Shown here piece by piece: positions 1 to 11,040 of a DNA stretch of 64,000 nucleotides. The position numbers were made by a program, and so were the translations under genes. The DNA is taken from the NCBI GenBank assembly GCA_002749535.1, contig MZZL01000409.1, positions 206,620 through 270,619 on the forward strand. The letters run 5' to 3'. Under the pieces are notes generated by a model. The model made no database searches. It saw only the letters and a list, made by a program, of their open reading frames with translations, and was not told where the DNA came from. This DNA is from Apophysomyces variabilis. Its lineage: Eukaryota; Mucoromycota; Mucoromycetes; Mucorales; Mucoraceae. Each line of letters opens with the position of its first letter. Within the stretch, counting starts at the first letter, position 1.

Positions 1-557
1 TGACAGTTAACAAGTCCCAGGGCCAATCATTGTCCAGCGTCGGTATTGATCTTCGTGAACCAGTATTTACTCATGGCCAGCTTTATGTCGCAATGTCCAG
101 AGTTACCAGCAGTTCAGGGCTCACAGTGGTATTACCAGAAGGTTCTCGACGTATAACCAAAAACGTTGTATACCCAGAATTACTACTATCCCATGCATCT
201 TAACATTAGTATGATTATGTTACAAATACCTTCTTACGCCTTTTATTCCTTATAGTCTTCATAGTTTTATCCTTATCTGTCCCTCTATATGTTCTATATA
301 TCCTACATCCTTCTTGATCCTTTTGATACAGACTTTTTGTTATGCTTTATCATCTCTGACATATCTCAGCTTACAACCGGTTCATGTATACCTCTCTCTC
401 ATCAATACGATTAATAGCAATCTTAAAATCTTTTTCTATTGTAAATATATGCCATTATTTAATATTCCCAGAAAAGGAACTGCTAGAAACAACCAAGTTC
501 ACCTTCCAGCCGCGTGCGGCTGCAACGGAACGAGCGAAGCGAGTGGAGAAAGGCTAG
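1..557 (+). mobile_element. 3' end of a Helitron (rolling-circle) transposon
   Basis: The segment starts inside a Helitron helicase reading frame (stop at 201-203), followed by about 350 nt of AT-rich tail. The tail ends in a GC-rich block with a perfect 5-bp stem (GCCGC-GT-GCGGC, 509-520), then CTAG at 554-557 followed by T558. Helitrons characteristically end in a short hairpin and CTRR and insert between A and T, so 557 is the proposed 3' terminus. The hairpin is about 34 nt from the end, further than the usual 10-12 nt, so the exact boundary is inferred. The 5' end lies outside the window. Confidence 0.6.
3..203 (+). CDS. Helitron PIF1-like helicase, C-terminal fragment (5' end outside window)
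   Basis: Frame 3 is open from the window edge to TAA at 201-203 (66 residues). It contains the last helicase motifs of the PIF1/RecD2 family as found in Helitrons: the NKSQGQSL block, then a [10 protein letters not shown] block, the typical ending of a Helitron RepHel protein. In these elements the helicase unwinds DNA for rolling-circle transposition. No stop or frameshift is seen in the visible part, so it could belong to an intact copy, but only the last few percent of the protein is present. Confidence 0.8.
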   Translation, partial: TVNKSQGQSLSSVGIDLREPVFTHGQLYVAMSRVTSSSGLTVVLPEGSRRITKNVVYPELLLSHAS

Positions 558-639
558 TACATATAACTGTTTATTGAACAACTTTTTACGCTCACGCCCC
601 TCTTCCGCGTCTTGTGTCGTTACACAAAGAAAGCAAGCC

Positions 640-1668
640 ATGAGCCGTAAGAACAACAACCGTCATCATGCTCGCATGCCTGAGCCAGACCCCAGGAACC
701 CAGCTTGGATCTTCAGAGCACCACCGCCTACAGAGGCCGAAAAGCTTCGAGAACAGCTACGCAAGGCCCAAATAGACCATGAATTCTCCAAAAAAGCATT
801 TGCCCATCAACAGAAACAAGTCGAAGCCCTTACAGCCCGTGTCAAGGAACTCGAAAGCCGCCCCTCCCAGTGCCCACACAAACCACGCCTCACTACTCAC
901 TTGATATTTACAGAGTCGATCACTCCCATCTCCAAACAGCCTAGTCAATCCCGCCCAGTGCCTACACAAGTAGCACCAGTGAAACCCGCGCCACGTCCCA
1001 TCCCGACCGTTTCCTCATGGCCAAAGACAAAAGTCAAGCCAAAGCCCATACCACCAGCTCAAACACCACCCACATCTCCCAAAAAAGATGCTGCTTCTGC
1101 CCCACAACCCAGTGAATATTCGCCATCGCCACCTGCTCCCTCTCAGCGGACACCAACTCCGCCAGAACTAAAGTCTGCCACTAAGCCTGCCCTTCTTGCC
1201 AGCCAGTGTTTCCAAGCGCCAGAAAGTACTTCATCGCACTTTCAGTACGTGTATATACCGTGCAAAAAGCGATTTCCACGCCCCCAAATCCGCCAATACC
1301 TACGCACGATCGGTATCCACAGTGCTCGTGTACTTGACCTTGCTTTCCCCGCTCGCCATGTCACCGGTCTTCTCATTCGCGACCGCTATCTTCCTGAACT
1401 CACAAGCAGACTACAAGAAGCCAACATCTCTCGCCTACCAAACTTTGACCCTACCGATCCTACGCACCTCAGAGATCTCGCCCATACCTCGCTCCCTCTC
1501 AAAGATCGACAGAAGATCGCCATCCATTGCCAGAGAAACCGTTACCTCCGCGCCATTGCCACCCTACAAGACAACGTGAAACGCGTTGTGGCCCAGCTCT
1601 TCGTGTCTCATGGCTGGTTAACAACCACAGACATGATACATATCCTCAAGCCCGACAATTGTCCATAA
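640..1668 (+). CDS. Proline-rich protein with coiled coil, probably transposon-associated
   Basis: A 342-residue open frame from ATG 640; an in-frame ATG at 514 lies inside the Helitron tail and is less likely. The order is: a basic N-terminus, a heptad-like segment (about residues 35-75), a long Pro/Ser/Thr-rich linker (about 80-210) and a compact C-terminal region of about 130 residues without low complexity. I do not recognise the family with certainty. The layout (coiled coil, disordered linker, C-terminal fold) and its position 82 nt after a Helitron end resemble ORF1 proteins of fungal retroelements, but no reverse transcriptase follows. The frame is intact, with a pyrimidine-rich 3' flank. 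The reading frame is reasonably certain; the function is unknown. Confidence 0.45.
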   Translation: MSRKNNNRHHARMPEPDPRNPAWIFRAPPPTEAEKLREQLRKAQIDHEFSKKAFAHQQKQVEALTARVKELESRPSQCPHKPRLTTHLIFTESITPISKQPSQSRPVPTQVAPVKPAPRPIPTVSSWPKTKVKPKPIPPAQTPPTSPKKDAASAPQPSEYSPSPPAPSQRTPTPPELKSATKPALLASQCFQAPESTSSHFQYVYIPCKKRFPRPQIRQYLRTIGIHSARVLDLAFPARHVTGLLIRDRYLPELTSRLQEANISRLPNFDPTDPTHLRDLAHTSLPLKDRQKIAIHCQRNRYLRAIATLQDNVKRVVAQLFVSHGWLTTTDMIHILKPDNCP

Positions 1669-2032
1669 CTTCCTTCCCGTCTCCCCCGTGCTCCCTTCTA
1701 CTTTAGTTCCCCAATCCCAATGCCTCTACCTTTTCTCCCTCTTCCTCTCAAAAGTTTTTTTTTCCGCTTTATCTACGAGACCGAACCAGAGTGGACATGT
1801 TAAGAACGCAGCACTCACGGTTATAAAATCAAACAATAAACTTTAATGGAAGGTTTAAAATACTGTAAAACCAACTGGAAACAGGCACGGACTGCCAATA
1901 GGGTCTTGTGACTTTGTTACGGCAATGCGATTTTCCCTTTTCTGCTCAGGCCAGGAAGGAGCTTGCAATTTTCAATTGAAAACGCAGTCAGACCACTTCC
2001 TTGATCGGCTTTGTTTTTGCCTTTACCCGGCC
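1669..2032. other. Intergenic, pyrimidine-rich
   Basis: C/T-rich tract (about 1670-1765, including a run of nine T), then AT-rich sequence up to the TMEM242-like gene, whose promoter it presumably holds. No gene recognised. Confidence 0.5.
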
Positions 2033-2621
2033 ATGTCGACAGCACTTCCTCATCAACGTTCCGAACCTTCAGCATTCACCACGCGAAGTCTACTTTTAGG
2101 ATCTGCTGGTGCTTTTGGAGCTGGTCTCCTGGGCGCCATTTGGTATACAAAGAGAAAACAAGCACGAGAAATGACAGCTGAAGCAGCAATACCAGCAGCA
2201 GAATCATTACCTAGATCGGCTCCATCGAAGCCTGCACAGGCTGGTCCTGTTGTTACACCAAAAACTTCTACTTATAGGCCGCCTAAAATGACAGCAGCTG
2301 AATATGCAGTGGCTAAACGTGACGCTACCTTTTTCGCTTTCAAAACCCTCGGCTACGGAACCTTGTTGGCTTTTGGCGGCGCCGGACTCTTAGCAACCAC
2401 AGTGGGCTGGTGGCTGGATGTCAGAAATGTAGGTCGATTATTTGGGACTTACCTGTCCGTAACTGACCCTTGTCATGAATCAGTTTAAAGAATTTTCGGA
2501 CAAACTCCAAGTGATCGTACCTCGTCAAACTTCACGTCTCCGACAACTTCTCGGTGGCAAAGAATTTGTGATGAGAGAAGATGAACAAAGAGAGTTGGAT
2601 TCGCTTGAATTGGATGATTAG
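2033..2621 (+). CDS. TMEM242-like mitochondrial inner-membrane protein
   Basis: Two exons, 2033-2428 and 2484-2621, joined across a 55-nt GT-AG intron (177 residues). Two hydrophobic segments are visible (about residues 16-37 and 100-122). The second is followed by a WWLDVRN turn and an amphipathic tail, the arrangement of the TMEM242 (DUF1358) family. From general knowledge, human TMEM242 helps assemble complex I and the ATP synthase c-ring; a similar mitochondrial role here is inferred from the family. An in-frame ATG at 1925 would add 36 residues; 2033 was chosen because the shorter form fits the usual family length. The gene converges with rse1, 440 bp away. Confidence 0.72.
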
Positions 2622-3061
2622 AGAAAGATAAAACTCTTCTCTTAATCTTTTGCTTTAGTTATTTATTGCTTGTACGGCTGATAACATTCGATCTCATGGA
2701 AAAATCCTGGCATATGCTAATTTGCAATGGGCTGACTACATAATTCATGTCTCAATCTTGGTTAAAAAGGAGTAAATAGAATGTCATAGGCAAAATAAAG
2801 TCATAGAAGTGGCTGCCGCTATTTAACATCATGTTATGGAATCTGACTAGCCTTTCAGATTCCCGAGAGACAAATTGCTGATAGGGCTCTTGGCCCACAA
2901 AGGAAAGGTTCTGAAACTGATAATTTTATGGTACATAGAGAAAAGTAATTGGCGTTTGCCTTGAGCGCACAGTAAACAATGGCAATTGATCAATGAGAAC
3001 TAGAAGGTCAGACCTTCTTAATGACAGGCTCAACTATGCTGGTGAATTTGTAGCCTTTATT
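2622..3061. other. Intergenic between two convergent genes
   Basis: AT-rich spacer holding the 3' ends of the TMEM242-like gene and rse1. No coding signal seen. Confidence 0.5.
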
Positions 3062-6000
3062 CTAGAACCCAGAACGCACACGCATATCTTCAATCTTCTT
3101 TTGCACCTCAGGAACGGATCTATCCAATTCATCTGCTATCATACGTCTCTTTTCTGGTGAGAGTGAATTAAACTGTTCACACAGATCGCCATCAATTACA
3201 GATTTGACAGGCGTGTAATAGCCACGATAAGCCAGATGGTCTCGGCCTGCGAGTGGTGGCGCTTCTCCGCGCATGTGCATCTCCAGCATTTGGAAGAACT
3301 CGACGTCCTCTTTGGAAACAAATGGTACAAAGATGCTGATAGATCCCAAAAATGTCGTTGCTAGTAATATTTCGCGTCCGCCCGATATTAATGTAGTGCG
3401 ATGAACTGATGTGATGATATCGCCCATAAAGTAATGGCAAATATTGTCAATCTAATAATGATACATTGATTAGTCAATTTGTTCCATACCCCCAACAAGA
3501 CGTTTCCATACTTTGTTAGCTGCTCCTTGTAGATAACCCTTCTCGTAAAAAATCCTATTGCCTGTTGTATCTTCATCAATTTCCTGGCTAGTTTGCGGTG
3601 ATAACCGGCAAACAAAGAAGTTCCCAAATTTATCGCCACCAGCCATGGTGTCATAATCAATCATTGCCGTGGCTGTAGTCCAACGAGGAGCTGTATCATC
3701 TGCAAACACTGCAATACGGTTTTCCGATCGTTTATACACCGCATAATGGATAGACTCTTGGATATCTCCTGCAATAATGCGATCACCTTGTGTATGTAGC
3801 GAGACAATGGTGTTGGGGATACTCTAATATCTGCATCAGCGCTTGTAGTGCGGATAGGATTCTTACCCTCGATTCGCACTTTCGCAGCATCTTCTTCTTA
3901 CCGAGATCATAGATTCGCAGAGATTTACCGACGCCAGCCAACAATCGCCCTTGAAAACCGAGTAGTGCCATAGGAATATCATCTACCGGCGTCTTATGAA
4001 CAAGGAATAGCTGGAGTCGGCCGGTCTGATCAACAAGGATTCTATATACACGAAGAAAACCGGTAGAACATGATCGTGGTTGCAAGACGACATCTTTGCC
4101 TGTACCAACGACTACAAATTGCTCTTGCGAATCCACTGAGTGCACATTCGTTCGGAATTGTACCATTGTAACACTGAACGCGGCTTCGTTCTCTTCCAAT
4201 TCAATCTGATGCAATGTTTCGCCCTGGAAAGGTTCGAGCAAACGAATACAACTAGCCCATTTGCCTGGAACATTTCGTACGTGTCCGAATTGAACAGGAT
4301 CCAAATTTGTGATCTCTTCATCTATCTCGAAACCTTCTTGTTCCTAAACACGAATAAATCACGAATTCACTACTCTTACGGTCAGATATACCTTGACTGC
4401 GAGTTCCTTAGTCTTCTCTTCCGGAGAAAAGGTAGCATGGTCGCTTTCAACTATGACAAACGTCTTGGATGATGCATGAAGAGCAAAACGTCGAGGAGTA
4501 TATTTGAGAGGGATTGATATTTGATTAAACACCACTCCGAGCTTTTCCACAGTGAAAATTCTAAAGGAATGTCAAAACACTTGGCTTCATTACCAGCATT
4601 ATTACCTCAAGGTGTTTCCCGCCACTGCAACAATACCTTCAGCACATTGCTCGCTGGCAAATGCGCTACCTGATTCCAGCATTTCGTAGCTTAAGGGGGT
4701 GAGATAGAGACGGTTTTGATAAGTATAGTTCACCCAAGGCTTCGTTGACAACGCCAGTACTGCAGGCCTTCCTTGAATACTGATCTTGTAAAGCCTGACG
4801 CTGCGTGCACCAATGAATCGAGTGCGCGTATCAGACAGTTGTCCAGTGACAGTATCCAGAATGGTTCTCAGTAGAACGCCGTTGGTAAGACCGATATTGA
4901 GATACTGAGTGCCGTGTCCACGCTCAATACCGGTGTCTAGCATTTCAATAATACACAAACTAGAAGGGATGCCTTGCATTGCTTGCATAGAGACGGACTC
5001 TAAGCAAGAATCTGGATCTAAGCTGAGAATACGAACGGTCTGATCGTCACATCCCACTGCTAAGTATCGCGATCGCTGTCTGCCTTCAGGTACGTCACCG
5101 ACTGCCAGGCATGTCACATTTGAAGCCATCTGTTTTCTGTCTTGATGTTCGTTCAGTTGACCCATATTATCCAATTCGAAATACACAATCTCGCCGCCAG
5201 ACAACGCAATCACAATTTGTCGGTTATTCGTAGCAGCGTTTACAATAGTTTGACCTCCCGGAGTTCTCCACTCATTTACACGGCGATCCGCACGGATATG
5301 TCGGATACCCTGAGGATACACTTGAACCAAAGCATCTTCACCTAATTGCTGCACTGCGATTGTTGGAGTTCCTGACAAGAAGCCCGTATCCGTTACTTCC
5401 TCCACTGTTTCACCAATAGAAAGAACAAGTGTCTCATTCACAAACGACACAATGATATAAGCATGGAATTGGTCATCGTTTCGCAGCTTTGTGGTCCAAA
5501 CAGCACTAGGATTACCGGGTAACTCGCTCACCGCCAGCTCTGCTGCTTCTAATCCCTGATTCAAAATACGAAGGGAAGATCGAGAACCACGACCACATAG
5601 TCCATAAACGCGGGGCGTATCCTCATCAGCCAGGTTAAGGACCTTCGCGTCCATCAAAGGTGCCAAGGATTCCAATTCATCCACGAGTATCAGGTTTTTC
5701 AGCGGACGGGGCTTAAAGTAAACTAGTGGTGTCTCTTCTTGATTAGCTTCCGCTTCCATATAATCAGCTGAGGAAATTTCCGGATCGTCAGGATCGTCAC
5801 CAAGCTTCTCGAATGAATAGTGATGACTATCCTATGTTCAGTTCGATTTGTTAACCGCATCAAAATAAAACTTACTGATTGCCAAATTCGTTAGCCACGA
5901 ATAAGAAACCACTCTTTAAGATACAAAGTGCCGACGCAACAGGGATAGTGTCAAAGTATTTGATTGTCATACCCTGAACATCCCCTTCAGAATGTTCCAT

Positions 6001-7040
6001 TGTCACTTTATACAAATCACCTTCATCAGACTGCAAGAGGAAAAAGAATTGCGTTTGCTTATTGATCTTCATCTTGTGGACAGCATAGGTAATAATGATA
6101 ATCCCTCTCGTGGGATCCTCAAGCGGCTGTGCACGGCGTGGAATGGGAATGCGATGCTCTGGTACGTCCTGATGTTTGTATGTAATGAAGTTTTCGGTAC
6201 ACACGAGAACGCCTGATGGACCATCATTGCCTCCAGGAACTACAGGCTACTTAAGTAACTACTTTATAACTAACTTGGCTTACCAGGGATTAGCATATTG
6301 GCATTGGAATCAACTGCTTCTGACCATTTTCTGACGACGTGGTTCAGACCAAGATCCAACTCGTAGTACGTCAACATCTTCTCCGCGTTCTCCAGGGCTT
6401 CATTTGTCGCATCTGTGTCGATATCAGAATAATCCACCTCTAGAGCTGCAAATACGGGGTTTTCAAATCCAACATCAAGACCGACAATGTGATGGATCAA
6501 CGTATGACTTTTATGAGCTTCGAGAGGCGACGAGATTGTCAACTTCGCAGCAGAATCACGGTTAAGAATATAAACAAGCTTTTGTTTCTCAACGGCACCA
6601 ATCATGACCGCTCTGCCTTTCGGATCAGTAGCAAGATATTGACCCGGAACAATACGTCGAGATCCAGTTTTGCCATATGTCTCTTGATGCACTTTGTCAA
6701 AGGTGTTTTTGACAGGATTATATTCCAGAATAACGATGCGGCCGGAATCAGAACCAACAACAATGTAATCTACCAAATACTTCAATATGTTGAATGTAGA
6801 AACAGTGTGCTAACCTTTTGTTGCGCCAGTCAGCCGAAAAGGGACGATGCTACGGATCAGTCCGAACACTTCATGTGAAAGCAAGGTGTGCACCTTTCCC
6901 GTATCCGGATCTGGTTTCAACAATTCCAAGCGCGTCTGCCGAGCAACGATGATCTCTTGCTGTTTTGTGCCTGAGAAGTTGCCATGAATAGCTTGATTTA
7001 TGGCAGTCGTGGGACTGAGAGTTAAGTTGTATAGAAACAT
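3062..7040 (-). CDS. rse1: Splicing factor 3B subunit 3 (Rse1/SF3B3/SAP130)
   Basis: Eight exons on the minus strand: 7040-6815, 6769-6284, 6239-5876, 5826-4606, 4560-4392, 4343-3867, 3823-3512, 3451-3062. All seven introns are GT-AG, 43-60 nt. The product has 1214 residues, close to human SF3B3 (1217). It is a WD40-like triple beta-propeller protein of the DDB1/CPSF160 family. Recognisable blocks are the [10 protein letters not shown]-terminus, the GSDSGRI propeller strand, the YDLGKKK and FADDT blocks, and the C-terminal [11 protein letters not shown] signature. Rse1 is part of the SF3b complex of U2 snRNP, which holds the branch-site helix in the nucleus. No premature stop or missing segment is seen. 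The start lies about 250 bp from the start of a small divergent ORF, so the two may share a promoter. Confidence 0.96.
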
Positions 7041-7287
7041 CGCGACTTCCTGTTATCTCGACCACTTTGAACCGTGTAGGATGCCGTTTTTCTTCCGTTG
7101 TCAGCAAAGATCTAAGTAATGGAAAGATCCAAAAAAGTGAAGCGCTGAAATCCAACGCTGGACGAACCCAATGACGTCAGTAGAAAACGATTTCAGTTTC
7201 CGGATCATCTACCATTTAATCGGGACCGTTTATCGTTGAATCAATCTGTAATTGGCAGCAGGCGTCCCATTTACTTTTATTATAATA

Positions 7288-7506
7288 ATGGAAGCAGTGT
7301 CAAGAGATAATCATATGAATGCCTTGGGCGACATTTTCAACTTCTATTATCAACTTGCTCATGTGGACAACACGCCTACCAAGGTAATCCACTCATAGCA
7401 AAGCCTTCAATCCAATGTTCAGAAAGCAGGTCAATATGTTGTTGTAAGTTGGGACTGGAAATATAATGTGAGCACAAAGAAATCATCACCTCTTCTTGGA
7501 TCTTGA
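7288..7506 (+). CDS. Small spliced ORF, unknown function
   Basis: ATG 7288 to 7383, a 39-nt GT-AG intron, then 7423-7506, giving 59 residues. Exon 1 reads like genuine coding sequence, with a YYQLAHVDN block. A second strong donor (GTAAGT, 7443-7448) sits inside exon 2. If it is used with the AG at 7513-7514, the protein instead ends in QYVVANVSLR (about 45 residues). The first intron is at the lower size limit for this genome. I do not recognise the family. It lies between the divergent rse1 and the convergent HDA-like gene. The existence of a gene is moderately supported; the 3' structure is uncertain. Confidence 0.4.
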
Positions 7507-7617
7507 TAGACTAGGCCAATGTTTCATTGAGATAAACTATTTATTAAAGTTTTTAAACCTGTTTGCCATGCGTTCATGTATAATGTTGAATATTACAGCT
7601 CAATTTACATATGGTTA

Positions 7618-10260
7618 TTAAAGATAAAATGCTTTCAGTGCTTCGACCTGATACCGTTTACGAATCACATCCATCTCCTCTTCATACTTCTTGCGCACTT
7701 TCTCCATGACTATTTCACATTCTCTACTGTATCGTTCCTTAAGGTCATCTAATGTATTCTGCATTTGCTGCGACCAATCATCTACTAAAAGGATCAGCAC
7801 TATGTATCATAGGGCATCCTATACATCATACCATTGTTAGCGCTGTCAGAATGTGAAAAAGTAATAGTAAGATTGTCGGCACGCTGCGATGAATCTGTCT
7901 CGGTGTCACTAGCAGACAAGAATTCTTCGTCTGACGATAGATGCTTATTTACAGTGGTAGAACATTCATCTGCCGTTGTACTCCCATTCTCAGTACTTGT
8001 TCTTGAACGACTCGCTGTTGGATAGATAAGAGGTGGAATTTTGAAAGCCTTCAAACATGAACTTTCAGTCAGAGCAGAAAAACTGCACGAACTTTACCTC
8101 TTTAATCCGTCTACGCGCCCGATTCCTCCTCTTATTTTCATTTCGTAACGAAATCTCAGGTCCGGAGAGGATTTTATTTGATATACGTTCAGTATTTGCG
8201 TCCTTGCTATCTGCAGGTGGTACCGAAACTTGTATGTTGATATTAGCCTCTGGTAAAGGTAGGGATTCATTTTCCTTCGTCTTTACAACTTCGGGGGCAT
8301 GATCAGCTGTTAGTTGGGTACGTATCGCCTGTATGTTTTCCTTCGTCGCGTGTAAGTCTTGTTCCTGAAGTACAGTCATGTCTTCAATAGGTTGCGCGTC
8401 CATATCAGACCCTGGTAATTCATCATTTCGCGTAAAATCATCGTCTTCTTCAACAGTTGAGCATGAGATCTTCGTTGGTACAAGTCGGGCTTTTTTGTTC
8501 TGTGGTAAGCTACTTGTTTCAGCTTTTTCCGGGAGCAGGCCTTCCATAACAGTGGAAGGATATGCATGGCGCTTTTTCCCAAATAATAAGGCTGATGCTG
8601 GTTTCGCATAGGAACCATCCCCCTTTGTTCCCTCTAGCTCTTGCAGTTCAAATCGGTATATGTGTTCGGTTTGTTCGGGTGATTTTATCCAGCTTGTAAC
8701 GGTATCAACCGCCTGCTTGACTATGCGGTCCGAAATAGACGGCATTGGCCAGTTATTTGGCTGTACCAAAATCTGACCACAGGTAGGATCCGAGTACCAA
8801 AATTTGCTCCAGTTACGATGTTCAACGGGTTTACTGACGACATACTTTCGTAATCGTTCTTCCACGCTTCCTAGCGTTGTCAACCAAAGCTTTCGTGAAC
8901 ACTGAATTTGCGAAAACACAATATCATTCGGTAGAATATGGGAGTCAAAAGCAATGAGTAGATCTGCTTTTAAGCTAAAGTTCGTCTAATACATGGAACA
9001 CATAAATAGTTGGTTGTACCATACGCAATGTACCTGCTGTCCACCTGTTGGGCGGCGTCGCGAACTCACAAATACGCCGTACTCTTTTCGCCAATTGTCT
9101 GCGACACTGCTTATACGTTGGCACAAGTATCCAACCTCGGCGAAATAAGAATAAAGTGTAGTCTCCGTGTTCATCTCATATACAATGATAACAATATCCA
9201 TATCCTATACTGATTTATGAGTTTGAATCGTGGACAATTTTATGTGATTTACCATATGATTCCTACCAAAGGACTCCAGAAGCTTTCGCAAAAAATAGAA
9301 TTTCCCGGAATACTTTTCTATCATAGCCGGTGCTACATGTGTGTCCAGTGGAGAGTTAAAAATATCCATCATTTTCTCACACAGGATTTTCAGTGATCCA
9401 CGGTAAGTGCCAAGCAGTTCATTGCATTCCGATACTTGGTATCCAGTCGGGCAGATCGGAATGGACCATGGTGGGATACTGCTAACCATTGAAGTGGGTT
9501 TGCTGGAAAGATCAGACCGGTTGCTATGGGTGTTCTCGTGAGACTGGGACTTGATCTCTGGAGAGCGAGAATTCCGAAGAATGGAACTAGAAGCAGCTAT
9601 ATCCGGATGGATATCGGCGGTGTTTGGTGTGCGACTGGAAGCTTCCTGCCGGTTTCTCGCATTTTGTGCAGATTCCATGGCAGATTTGCGCAATCTAGGA
9701 TCTCGCTTTACTCCTAATGCTAGTTCTGTCAAGGACTTCTCAGTCAGAGGACCCCATATCCGATTTGCGTATTCTACCACTTGTGTAGTAACAGGTTTCG
9801 TTGAAAGTACCGAGGCTAGTTTTTCCGGCGGATCAACCCAATCTAATCTGAAAGGGGTAGCAGGCAAGCTTCTGTCAGATGGTCGTATCTGTAGAAGTTC
9901 ATACAGTTCTACGCCACCTTGCTGACATTCCATGTCGAGATTGGTCCAATCAATGGTTTCTGCTGGCCATCGATCTTGTCTGACACCTCTTCGTTCATTG
10001 CCGAAAGATCGCGCTTCGTTTTGTCGACTTTGAATCAGTTTCCGGATAGCAATGTCTCGTTTCTTCTGGTATTTACGAAATTGGTCAGTGTACAGATTGA
10101 CATTGAGGGTAATCGGGCGTTTTGCAGTTTGTTTTGACTTTTGGTGTAGTTTCTGCTTTTGATTCTTGCTGATATGTTCTTTAAGTTCTTGCTTCAACAG
10201 AGGGCGTGAACATAATGGTTGCAAGCATAAGAATTCAGCTCCTTTAGAATTTATCCCCAT
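7618..10260 (-). CDS. Probable class II histone deacetylase complex subunit (HDA2/HDA3-like)
   Basis: Five exons: 10260-9253, 9204-9034, 8985-8098, 8048-7832, 7784-7618 (816 residues, introns 47-49 nt). About residues 300-440, spanning exons 1-3, resemble a degenerate SNF2/helicase C-lobe: a SGKF-FLRKLL helix, an IIVYEMNTE strand, a YGVFVSS block, then LKADLLIAFDS. No usable ATP-binding motif is seen. A long Ser/Glu-rich linker and a C-terminal heptad-repeat coiled coil (last about 55 residues) follow. A pseudo-helicase domain followed by a coiled coil is how the HDA2/HDA3 subunits of the Hda1 complex are built; they position the deacetylase on nucleosomes. Assignment rests on architecture and weak motifs. 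The first ATG after an in-frame stop was used, but an upstream exon cannot be excluded. Confidence 0.55.
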
Positions 10261-11040
10261 TGGATCATGCAATAGTCAAGGCAATCGCCTGCGTGTTTGC
10301 GACTGTATTGGCTGTGAAAATCGTTGTCGAATACAAATTACTTAATTGTTTAAGGATTTTAACGTTCCGATCAGATATTTCTTTGTCCCTTTCAAGATGG
10401 GAAATGAGATATTATTATATTCTTTGCTTAAAGAGACTTATTCATAGTATTTTATTCTCCCGCTTATCATTATCGTCTTATCGTACCGCATTTTATCAAA
10501 GACGGCCTCCGTATATGAAATGCACAATTAATCTCAATATGAATGAATTTGCTACGCGTCTACAAATTAGAGATCTATTCCATTTTTACAGACAATTCTC
10601 TGACTGTCGTCCAACCACTAATGAAATGTTTACTGCAGGAGTTGATATTACTTGAAGTCGTCTACAATGACTGTATCTCCAGATTTCCTCGGAATGCAAT
10701 ATGATCCTGCAATTGACCGGTACGGTTGCAGTCGATAAAAGCAAAACGCTTAATAAAAGCACGACTAGACTCATGATTTACAAAACAAAAAAAGTACATA
10801 AATTTTTCGATCGGTGACAGTAATGAAAATCATAATTTTGTGCTATATTTTGCTTGATCCTGGTCATTTCCATCGGAAAACAGGTTGCAATTTCTGCTGT
10901 TACTAACCATAGACGGTCTTGCATATTATATCCGCTGGCTGGATATATGAACGCATAATGTAGGTTAAATAGAACGTAATATAGAAGTTTTTCTTAGAAA
11001 AGCTATCAATGACAAAAATAGAAGTTATATGTGCCCAAAA
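10261..11040. other. Intergenic / relic DNA upstream of the HDA2/3-like gene
   Basis: AT-rich. A 62-codon minus-strand frame (10774-10586) begins with a hydrophobic, signal-peptide-like stretch but has no recognisable continuation. I see no supported gene. Confidence 0.4.

Noticed and set aside
9919..10655. Plus-strand ORFs opposite the HDA2/3-like gene
   Set aside because: They shadow the real minus-strand coding frame or lie in AT-rich flanks, without motifs.
10586..10774. Minus-strand ORF with a signal-peptide-like start
   Set aside because: Only the first 23 residues look meaningful; the rest is unstructured, there are no splice partners and no family.
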